Assembly (NCBI GenBank): GCA_018970625.1
Contig: JAGWVZ010000302.1
Location: forward strand, 1 to 5,022
Direction of reading: 5' to 3'
Source: Myxococcales bacterium
GTDB taxonomy: Bacteria; Myxococcota; Bradymonadia; REDH01
DNA: 5,022 nucleotides
Below the pieces are notes generated by a model. The model saw only the letters and a program-made list of their open reading frames with translations. It did not search any database and had not been told where the DNA came from. The position numbers and the translations under genes were made by a program. This document shows, one piece after another, positions 1 to 5,022 of this stretch (positions within the stretch are counted from its first letter, which is position 1; every line of letters begins with the position of its first letter).

Positions 1-1581
1 ATGGCCATGCACATGCGCTCGCTGCTTCTTGCCTCTACCCTGCTGCTCGCGGCGTGCGGCGGAGGAAGCTCCAACCAGCCCGTCCAGTCTGTATTTGTGC
101 CCGGTCAGGAAGAAGACCTGCTGGAACAGGCGCTTGAACAGCGGCGAATGGGCGACACCGATGCTGCCGTAATCAGTCTGCAGGGCGCCCTTCAGGCCAA
201 CCCCTTGTACCTGGCGGCCCACCTCGAGTTGGGTAACCTTGAATTGGAACGAGGGAATCTGGACGCTTCATTTGCGGCCTATGCCCGTGCAGTAGAGCTG
301 CGCGATCGCACGCCCGACGGGCATCTTGGGCTGGCACGTGTTACGTTCAGGCAGCATCGACTTCCTGAAGCTCTGGCACACGCGACCCGCGCCGTTGAGA
401 CCGCCATTAGCTCGGGTAGTGACTGGATGCTGGCCGATGCGCTTGTTATGCAGGCGAACGTGGAGATGGCATCGGGACAGACCGATTCCGCTTCCGCAAC
501 GCTGACTCGCGCTCTGGAAGCCGACAGTACGAATGTGTCGGCGCGCATCGCACAGGCCCGCCTGCTGTCGTACACGGGCAACGTGACGGGAGCCGTTCAG
601 GTCATGGCTCGGGCAGAGTCGTTCGAGGAAGACCCGCTGTTGCTGCGCGAAATGGGTATTCTCTACTATGACATGCGCGTGGATGACCGGTCGATCGAGG
701 CCATGGAACGCGCGCTGCAAAGAGCCCCGAACGATGACCTCGCCACCTATTATCTGGCATCGGCGCGAATGCGCTCCGGACAACGTGACGTGGCGATTCA
801 ACTTGCCACCGATCTGATTCGACGAAACCCCGAGTTTCTGGGGGCCTACATCGTGCGCGGTCGAGGCGAGCTATCGCTGAATTACCTCGACCGCGCGGCC
901 GCCGATGTGCAGTTTGTGCTGCAACGCGACCCGTCCAGTTACGATGCCCTGGTGCTTGAGGGCGACCTCTCTCAGGCCTACGCGCGCCAGACAGCGCAGC
1001 CGGTATCCAGTGACGCCCCTGCGAATACATCCCCCGTCTACGACGCCGCCGGTAGCGCTCACCTGACCGAAGCCGTGCTGTCGTATCAACAGGCCCTCGC
1101 GATCAACCCCAACGGGTTTGAGGCAGCCGACCATCTGGCTGATGTGCTCTTCGCCCAACTGAACTGGCAGGGTTATATTGATCTCATCGAACCGCGGCTG
1201 AGAGGCGTCACCACCAACCCCAACTGGCGTGAGCGACTGGCCCAGGCCTACCTCGCAACCGGTCGTCTGAACGACTGCCTCATGCTGCGCTCCGAGGTCG
1301 CCCTGGAGCAGTCCACCAATGCCGAGCTGAACCTCGGCGTTGCCCGGCTTGCGCTCGACAGCGAAGGCCATGCCATGACACCAGACGTCATCCTCCGTCA
1401 CGCCAGCGCGGCCTATCAGAACAGCAACCGGTCGCTGGACTACATTCTGGTCATCGTGGACGCCTATTTAAATGAAAATAACTGCACACAGGCCGAAAAC
1501 TATCTCGAAACAGCCGTGCGTGCGTTCCCGAGTAATCCCGACGTGCGTCGTCGGATGCAGGCGGTCGATGACTGCCCCTAG
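1..1581 (+). CDS. Tetratricopeptide-repeat (TPR) lipoprotein
   Basis: The 526-residue product starts with a short basic n-region (Met-Arg at 5-6), a Leu/Ala hydrophobic stretch and a lipobox L16-A17-A18-C19, followed by a Gly/Ser-rich stretch. Cys19 is thus the likely lipidated residue. Gly at +2 means no Asp-type inner-membrane retention signal, so outer-membrane sorting is plausible. From about residue 38 the protein is almost all helical TPR-type repeats with typical spacing, near 39-70, 71-103, 145-178, 212-245, 246-278, 279-311, 355-371 and 480-512; several show the A-x-x-x-x-x-x-A-L-x-x-x-P pattern. A Ser/Pro/Ala-rich segment (about 330-352) interrupts the array. No catalytic domain is visible, so a protein-binding scaffold role is inferred from family knowledge. 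ATG codons at 1, 7 and 13 are all possible starts; the ribosome binding site lies outside the window, but the signal peptide appears complete. It lies 14 nt upstream of the GGT gene, probably in one operon. The specific partner is unknown. Confidence 0.9.
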   Translation: MAMHMRSLLLASTLLLAACGGGSSNQPVQSVFVPGQEEDLLEQALEQRRMGDTDAAVISLQGALQANPLYLAAHLELGNLELERGNLDASFAAYARAVELRDRTPDGHLGLARVTFRQHRLPEALAHATRAVETAISSGSDWMLADALVMQANVEMASGQTDSASATLTRALEADSTNVSARIAQARLLSYTGNVTGAVQVMARAESFEEDPLLLREMGILYYDMRVDDRSIEAMERALQRAPNDDLATYYLASARMRSGQRDVAIQLATDLIRRNPEFLGAYIVRGRGELSLNYLDRAAADVQFVLQRDPSSYDALVLEGDLSQAYARQTAQPVSSDAPANTSPVYDAAGSAHLTEAVLSYQQALAINPNGFEAADHLADVLFAQLNWQGYIDLIEPRLRGVTTNPNWRERLAQAYLATGRLNDCLMLRSEVALEQSTNAELNLGVARLALDSEGHAMTPDVILRHASAAYQNSNRSLDYILVIVDAYLNENNCTQAENYLETAVRAFPSNPDVRRRMQAVDDCP

Positions 1582-1587
1582 TCTTCC

Positions 1588-1591
1588 GAGG
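1588..1591 (+). promoter_or_regulatory. Candidate ribosome binding site for the GTG start of ggt
   Basis: GAGG lies 4 nt upstream of the GTG at 1596. The spacing is shorter than the usual 5-9 nt, but no better Shine-Dalgarno-like sequence precedes the alternative ATG at 1662, where the upstream bases are pyrimidine-rich. The site sits in the 14-nt gap after the TPR gene, so translational coupling with that gene may help initiation. It favours the longer N-terminus of the GGT. Confidence 0.45.
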
Positions 1592-1595
1592 CAAC

Positions 1596-3407
1596 GTGAA
1601 GTGGATCGATAACTCGCTGCGTCCGCCCACCTCCATCGTCCCCCGCGCGCTCTCCCATCGGATGCTCCTTGCGTCTGTCCCGTTGTACGGTGCGCTTGTC
1701 GCCTGTGTAGCCGAGCGAGGTCCGTCGATTCAGGAGCAGAATCGGTTACTGCTCGAAGCCATGGTCGCACTGGCCGACGAAGCGGAGGCGCCCGAGCCAG
1801 ACGCCACTGAACCACCGAACGACCTGCTCTTTGCCCACGCTGCCGTCGCAGCAGACCACCCCATCGCCAGCCAGATCGGGGTGGATATCCTGCAGCGTGG
1901 TGGCAATGCCGTCGACGCAGCCGTTGCGACAGCGCTGGTGCTTGGAGTGGTCAATCCGTTCGCGTCGGGCATTGGTGGTGGGGGCTTTGCGGTCGTGCGA
2001 TTCGCCGACGGTAGCGCTCCCGTCGCTCTGGATTTTCGAGAAGTAGCGCCCGCGCGTGCCAGCGTGGACATGTTTCAGCCCGTCGAGGGTGAGACACCCT
2101 CCTCCACCCTGGGTGGTCTGGCCGTCGCGGTGCCGGGCGAAGCCATGGGGCTTTGGACCTTGCATGACGCCTGGGGCGACCTGCCCTGGGATGCCGTCGT
2201 CGAACCTGCGCTCGCTCTGGCCCGCGATGGGTTTCCAGCAGGCCAGCTGCTCGTGCAACGGCTGCAGCAGTCGCCGCATCTGGAGGCGCATGCATCCTTC
2301 TTCTCTGCGTGGATGCCCGAAGGGCACCTGCCGGCCGAAGGCGATCGGATTACCCTGCACGACTATTCTCGTTTTCTTGAACTGTATCAGGCCATTGGCG
2401 CCGACGCGTTCTACACGGGCGAGGTCGCCCACGATCTGGTGCGTTCGGTCAACGCCTCGGGAGGCATCCTCACACTCGACGATCTGGAGGACTATCAGGC
2501 CCAGTGGCGAGAGCCGCTGCGGTTTAGCTGGCGCGATCTCAACATCATCACCATGCCGCCCGTTAGCTCGGGGGGCGTCGTGCTGCAGCAGGTGCTCGGC
2601 GTGCTTGGCGATGACGCGCCACCCGGACTCTGGAGCTCAACCGCGCTGTTTCACCGGTTGTGCCTGCTCTTCGGATTCGCCTTTGCGGACAGGGCATTGC
2701 TGCTGGGTGATCCGGCTTTCGTGGACCTGCAGCTGGAGCCCATGCTGGGTGACGCACGGCTGGCCGAGATTCGCGAGGCGCTGGATTCACCCCACGCCCT
2801 GCCAACCGAAGCATTCGGCGTTCTGGCCGCGCCACTTCAGGACGATGGCACCAGCCACATCTCCGTCGTGGATGAAGACGGCATGGCGGTCGCGCTCACC
2901 ACGACCATCAACACCGCCTTCGGCGCACACCTGCGAACCAACGACTTCGGCATCGTGCTGAACAACGAGATGGATGATTTCTCGGCTTCGCCAGGCGTAC
3001 CGAACGCGTTTGGTCTGGTGGGGTCGTTCGCCAACCGAATTGAGCCCGGTAAGCGACCGCTGTCGTCCATGACCCCCACCATCGTGGAGCGGGACGGGCA
3101 GTTGCAGGGCGTCGTTGGTGCCAGCGGCGGCCCTCAGATCATCACCGGCACGCTGTCTGTGCTGCTGCAGCTGGAGTGGTTCGGCACGACGACCGATGCC
3201 GCTGTGAGAGCGCCGCGAATGCACTTCCAGTGGTTACCGCGCACGGTGTTCCTGGAAGACTCCGCTTCGGAAGCCGACCTGTCGGCGCTCGGTTGGCCCA
3301 CGCAACAGGTAAGTTTTGGTTCTGCCGTGCAGGCGATATGGCGTTATGACGGACGGTGGAGTGCCGCGTCAGATCCTAGAAAATACGGCATCGCAGCCGG
3401 GTATTAG
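1596..3407 (+). CDS. ggt: Gamma-glutamyltransferase (glutathione hydrolase) with lipoprotein-like N-terminus
   Basis: An Ntn-hydrolase precursor of 603 residues (E. coli Ggt has 580) that self-cleaves into two subunits and transfers or hydrolyses the gamma-glutamyl group of glutathione. Autoprocessing should occur before Thr419 in G-T-S-H, leaving a 185-residue small subunit. Counting from that Thr, the E. coli active-site positions all match: Thr437 (Thr409), Asn439 (Asn411), Asp461 in NNEMDDF (Asp433), Ser490-Ser491 in KRPLSSM (Ser462-463), Gly511-Gly512 (oxyanion hole) and Arg541. In the large subunit, Arg148 in DFRE matches E. coli Arg114, and the GGNAVDAAVA and SGIGGGGF motifs are present. 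A lid loop (PGVPNAFGLVG, 466-476) is retained, with Phe472 in place of E. coli Tyr444. The N-terminus is odd: a 22-residue leader with Arg/His, a hydrophobic stretch and L34-V35-A36-C37, then an acidic linker to about 78. This suggests a membrane-tethered enzyme. The start is a GTG; ATG at 1662 (Met23) is the alternative and would leave an uncharged n-region. Likely co-transcribed with the TPR lipoprotein. Confidence 0.95.
   Translation: MKWIDNSLRPPTSIVPRALSHRMLLASVPLYGALVACVAERGPSIQEQNRLLLEAMVALADEAEAPEPDATEPPNDLLFAHAAVAADHPIASQIGVDILQRGGNAVDAAVATALVLGVVNPFASGIGGGGFAVVRFADGSAPVALDFREVAPARASVDMFQPVEGETPSSTLGGLAVAVPGEAMGLWTLHDAWGDLPWDAVVEPALALARDGFPAGQLLVQRLQQSPHLEAHASFFSAWMPEGHLPAEGDRITLHDYSRFLELYQAIGADAFYTGEVAHDLVRSVNASGGILTLDDLEDYQAQWREPLRFSWRDLNIITMPPVSSGGVVLQQVLGVLGDDAPPGLWSSTALFHRLCLLFGFAFADRALLLGDPAFVDLQLEPMLGDARLAEIREALDSPHALPTEAFGVLAAPLQDDGTSHISVVDEDGMAVALTTTINTAFGAHLRTNDFGIVLNNEMDDFSASPGVPNAFGLVGSFANRIEPGKRPLSSMTPTIVERDGQLQGVVGASGGPQIITGTLSVLLQLEWFGTTTDAAVRAPRMHFQWLPRTVFLEDSASEADLSALGWPTQQVSFGSAVQAIWRYDGRWSAASDPRKYGIAAGY
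3378..3405 (-). terminator. Possible intrinsic terminator for the rlmI-like gene, inside the 3' end of ggt
   Basis: On the minus strand, beginning 10 nt beyond the rlmI stop codon, AATA..CGGC pairs with GCCG..TATT (3405-3396 with 3389-3382). This gives an 8-bp stem with a 2-nt CC bulge and a 6-nt loop, and it runs directly into TTTTCT (about 3383-3378). The T tract partly overlaps the stem and is short, so termination strength is uncertain. The structure overlaps the last ggt codons, as expected when convergent genes are packed 8 nt apart. No comparable T-tailed hairpin is visible for ggt on the plus strand. Confidence 0.3.
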
Positions 3408-3415
3408 CGGCCAGA

Positions 3416-4600
3416 TTACCGATCAGAATCATCCAGCGCCCACAAAATACCCTTCAGGTAGGATGATTCAGGCAGAAACGGATGCGTCGGATGGTCGATG
3501 TCGGCACCTCCGGTCCAGACAGCGCGAGCCGACCTTCCGGCCTGATGAATCCCGGTCGATACCTCGTGCCAGAACATGTCAGCCGACATGTGATGCGAAC
3601 ACGATGCCGTAAACAACCACCCGGCTGGCGCGGTCAGGGTCGCGGCCGAGCGCGCCATGCGACGGTAGGCAGCCGCGGCCTGCGCGATGTCCTTCTTCTG
3701 CTTCGCAAAGGCAGGCGGGTCGGCAATGACGACGTCGAATCGCTGCCCGGCCGAGGCGCGGCGCCCCATCTCTTCGATGGCATCGGCCTGCACGAACTCA
3801 CACTGCGGGTCGACCTGGTTGCGAACGGCAGACTGTCGGGCCAGCTCCAGCGAGTGTTCACTGCGGTCTACCGCCAGAACCGAGGAAGCGCCTGCGCGAG
3901 CTGCCTGCACCGCAAAACCACCTGCGTACGTATAGAAATCCGCTACGGATTTGCCCGCCGCCACCTTCGCGACGAGCATTCGGTTGGCGCGCTGGTCGTA
4001 GAACCAACCCGTCTTTTGCCCGTCGAACAAATCCACCTCGAAGCTGGCGCCATGCTCCTGCAGGACGAGCCGTGTGGCGGGCTCGCCCTCTACCCTCACG
4101 TGCAGGTCGAGCCCTTCCAGTCGTCGCACAGGCGAGTCGTTCCGAAACACAATCGTGCGCACTCCCAGCGTTCCTCGCAGGGCGGCAGCAATGTCGGGCG
4201 CCAGCCGGTCCATGGCGGCGGTGTTGCACTGTACGGTGACGGCATCACCAAACCGATCGACGACAAGGCCCGGCAGTCCGTCTGCCTCCCCGTGCACAAG
4301 GCGATAGTGTGGCGTTGCAAACCACGTCTCTCGCATGCGCAGACAGCGCGTGAACCGCCGTGTCAGCCATTCGAGATCAATGACGGCGTTTCGGGTCACA
4401 TCCAGACGACGGGCGACAATCATGGAGCGTGGGTTGAACATGGCAGTGCCGCCCTGCCCTCCGCCTTCAAACGCCAGATTCACGAGCGCGCCAGGTTCGA
4501 GGTCCGGCAACGGGCCATGCACTTCGTTCTGAAATACCCAGGGGTGTCCTGCTGCGACACGCCTGGCTCCACGGGACGACACCATGAGAACGGGATACAT
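3416..4600 (-). CDS. rlmI: RlmI-like class I SAM-dependent 23S rRNA (cytosine-C5) methyltransferase
   Basis: The product belongs to the RlmI family, which methylates C1962 of 23S rRNA using SAM. Residue numbers here count from the upstream GTG at 4618. A PUA-type RNA-binding N-terminus carries HPWVF (25-29). EADGLPGLVVDRF (111-123) and GQKTGWFYDQR (200-210) are the signatures linking it to the methyltransferase domain. SAM-binding motif I is near 225-236 (VADFYTYAGGFA), the acidic motif II residue is Asp251, motif IV is DPPAF (300-304; DPPKF in E. coli), and motif VI is SCSHHM with Cys340 as expected nucleophile. The C-terminal HPFLPESSYLKG is also family-typical. I prefer the ATG at 4600: it begins MYPVLMVSSRG, aligning with YPRLVLSKG near the start of E. 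coli RlmI, and gives 394 residues against 396. The GTG at 4618 has no visible Shine-Dalgarno sequence, and the ATG at 4600 has only a weak one. The gene is monocistronic here, convergent with ggt and divergent from the gene at 4908. Exact target base is by homology only. Confidence 0.92.
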   Translation of the reverse strand: MYPVLMVSSRGARRVAAGHPWVFQNEVHGPLPDLEPGALVNLAFEGGGQGGTAMFNPRSMIVARRLDVTRNAVIDLEWLTRRFTRCLRMRETWFATPHYRLVHGEADGLPGLVVDRFGDAVTVQCNTAAMDRLAPDIAAALRGTLGVRTIVFRNDSPVRRLEGLDLHVRVEGEPATRLVLQEHGASFEVDLFDGQKTGWFYDQRANRMLVAKVAAGKSVADFYTYAGGFAVQAARAGASSVLAVDRSEHSLELARQSAVRNQVDPQCEFVQADAIEEMGRRASAGQRFDVVIADPPAFAKQKKDIAQAAAAYRRMARSAATLTAPAGWLFTASCSHHMSADMFWHEVSTGIHQAGRSARAVWTGGADIDHPTHPFLPESSYLKGILWALDDSDR

Positions 4601-4668
4601 AACGATTACCGGTGACACAGGTTGAGCGAACCGTGCGCGCGTTCGACTTGGTCGGGTGCCGGCAGCTA

Positions 4669-4681
4669 CACCGGAACGGTG
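4669..4681. repeat. Short inverted repeat CACCG-GAA-CGGTG
   Basis: Two perfect 5-nt arms flank a 3-nt centre, about 70-80 nt upstream of the rlmI-like start. It is short enough to be chance in G+C-rich DNA and lacks a T tract. It is recorded because it shares the region with two stronger dyads. Confidence 0.3.
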
Positions 4682-4768
4682 GAAGGATCACGGGTAGTAT
4701 GCACGGCTCCCCAAAGATCAGCGCGTAACGACCGCCTGGCGCGAGCCCGCGCTGGACGCACCCGTGTC

Positions 4769-4784
4769 CAAACCGGCCGGTTTG
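4769..4784. promoter_or_regulatory. Perfect 16-bp palindrome, possible operator
   Basis: CAAACCGGCCGGTTTG is fully self-complementary, with no central spacer. The flanking pair at 4768/4785 does not match, so the symmetry ends cleanly. It lies roughly midway between the divergent starts at 4600 and 4908, a common place for a dimeric repressor or activator site. A spacer-less dyad is a poor RNA hairpin, so protein binding to DNA is the better reading. The binding protein is unknown and function is inferred from symmetry and position only. Confidence 0.4.
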
Positions 4785-4825
4785 CGAATCGGAGACGGAA
4801 CCTGAAGGCAGAAACCGCCAAAAAT

Positions 4826-4854
4826 TTGAACGATGGCGTAACGCGGTGTGTAAC
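4826..4854 (+). promoter_or_regulatory. Candidate sigma-70-type promoter for the gene at 4908
   Basis: TTGAAC (4826-4831) matches the -35 consensus at 4 of 6 positions, and TGTAAC (4849-4854) matches the -10 consensus at 4 of 6, with a 17-nt spacer. Transcription would begin near 4861 and leave a leader of about 47 nt. The -10 element falls in the left arm of the palindrome at 4840-4880, so a protein bound there would block it. The match is moderate. Confidence 0.35.
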
Positions 4855-4880
4855 GGTGGATCACAGTTATTCACCGCGTT
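4840..4880. repeat. 41-nt imperfect palindrome upstream of the gene at 4908
   Basis: The sequence is symmetric about position 4860. AACGCGGTG (4840-4848) pairs perfectly with CACCGCGTT (4872-4880), TAAC (4851-4854) with GTTA (4866-4869), and GTG (4856-4858) with CAC (4862-4864). Of 20 opposed positions, 16 are Watson-Crick, two are G-T (4850/4870 and 4859/4861) and two mismatch (4849/4871, 4855/4865). It ends 27 nt before the ATG at 4908. There is no T tract after it, which argues against a terminator. It could be a long operator overlapping the promoter or, if transcription starts upstream, a leader hairpin. Confidence 0.55.
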
Positions 4881-4907
4881 CGCACCGAAATACTGCCCCC
4901 TGCCTCT

Positions 4908-5022
4908 ATGTCGACGCTCGAACTGGTTCATCGCTTTACATTTCGCGAGCCCTTTCATCGTGGTCCTCTGGTGGCCATGAGCCGAGGCAAATGGGCACGC
5001 TTTGACCAGACCGTGTACGAGC
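4908..5022 (+). CDS. Unidentified protein, N-terminal part only (runs off the window)
   Basis: An open frame starts at ATG 4908 and continues to the window end without a stop, giving 38 complete codons. The frame is closed upstream by TAA at 4851-4853, and 4908 is its first ATG. The visible product begins MSTLELVHRFTFREPFHRG and continues to MSRGKWARFDQTVYE. It is a mixed, soluble-looking composition with no signal peptide or membrane segment, so a cytoplasmic protein is likely. I do not recognise the family. The frame has more protein-like composition than the Arg/Ser-rich frame overlapping it at 4622-5005. No good Shine-Dalgarno sequence precedes the ATG (the upstream bases are C/T-rich); an in-frame ATG at 4977 is a weaker alternative. 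It is divergent from the rlmI-like gene and lies directly downstream of the 41-nt palindrome. Confidence 0.55.
   Translation, partial: MSTLELVHRFTFREPFHRGPLVAMSRGKWARFDQTVYE

Larger units (their letters stand above)
4601..4907. other. Divergent intergenic region, no convincing gene
   Basis: About 307 nt separate the rlmI-like start from the next plus-strand start, so promoters for both directions should lie here. Two open frames cross it (4622-5005 plus, 4467-4958 minus), but their products are Arg/Ser-rich, match no family I know and continue over better-supported genes. The region contains a short dyad (4669-4681), a perfect 16-bp palindrome (4769-4784), a candidate promoter (4826-4854) and a 41-nt imperfect palindrome (4840-4880). 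No tRNA, other RNA gene or insertion-sequence end was recognised. Confidence 0.7.

Noticed and set aside
268..801. 177-codon minus-strand frame opposite the TPR gene
   Set aside because: Antisense shadow rich in Arg/His with no motif; the plus frame has a signal peptide and regular TPR periodicity.
2056..2961. 301-codon plus-strand frame inside ggt
   Set aside because: It is an alternative frame of the GGT gene; its product is Ser/Cys/Trp/Pro-rich, typical of out-of-frame G+C-rich DNA, while the GGT frame holds every active-site motif.
3426..3469. 9-bp perfect inverted repeat (GAATCATCC / GGATGATTC) with 26-nt spacer, considered as a ggt terminator
   Set aside because: It is within the C-terminal codons of the rlmI-like gene, the loop is long and no T tract follows on the plus strand; such an arm length at a free spacing is expected by chance in 5 kb.
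3482..4615. Long plus-strand open frame (377 codons) opposite the rlmI-like gene
   Set aside because: It is the antisense shadow of a gene with complete methyltransferase motifs; its product is Arg/His/Gly-rich with no recognisable domain.
4696..4701. Minus-strand CATACT as a -10 element for the rlmI-like gene
   Set aside because: It matches the -10 consensus at 4 of 6 positions, but no reasonable -35 sequence occurs at 16-18 nt spacing.
4467..4958. 163-codon minus-strand frame upstream of and overlapping the rlmI-like gene
   Set aside because: It overlaps the N-terminal coding region of the rlmI-like gene in another frame, its product is Arg/Ser/Pro/Cys-rich, and it reads antisense over the gene at 4908.
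4622..5005. 127-codon plus-strand frame (TTG start) across the intergenic region
   Set aside because: Arg/Ser/Thr-rich product with no domain, no Shine-Dalgarno sequence, and it overlaps the better frame starting at 4908.

Overview
The window reads as ordinary chromosomal DNA from a Gram-negative bacterium, most likely a gammaproteobacterium. It is G+C-rich (around 60% by eye), two of its proteins carry lipobox signal peptides, and it has an RlmI-type rRNA methyltransferase that matches the E. coli enzyme motif for motif. The lineage is an inference from family resemblance, not a placement.

Layout: Positions 1-1581 (+) encode a TPR-repeat lipoprotein. After a gap of 14 nt, positions 1596-3407 (+) encode a gamma-glutamyltransferase (GGT) with a complete small-subunit active site and, unusually, a lipobox-like N-terminus followed by an acidic linker. 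The two genes are probably one transcription unit making two envelope proteins. Convergent to them, with only 8 nt between stop codons, is an rlmI-like gene on the minus strand (3416-4600, possibly from 4618). A divergent intergenic region of about 307 nt follows (4601-4907). It holds no convincing gene but has marked dyad symmetry: a perfect 16-bp palindrome at 4769-4784 and a 41-nt imperfect palindrome at 4840-4880 that overlaps a candidate promoter. The window ends inside a plus-strand gene starting at 4908, of which 38 codons are visible and which I do not recognise.

How the genes work together: GGT hydrolyses glutathione and other gamma-glutamyl compounds outside the cytoplasm. If the lipobox is genuine, both it and the TPR protein would be tethered to a membrane, and the TPR protein could serve as a scaffold or partner; that link rests on gene adjacency alone. 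The rRNA methyltransferase is a housekeeping gene with no evident connection to the pair. I see no mobile element, CRISPR array, RNA gene or defence system. The parts most worth a second look are the paired-lipoprotein arrangement and the palindromes upstream of the unidentified gene.
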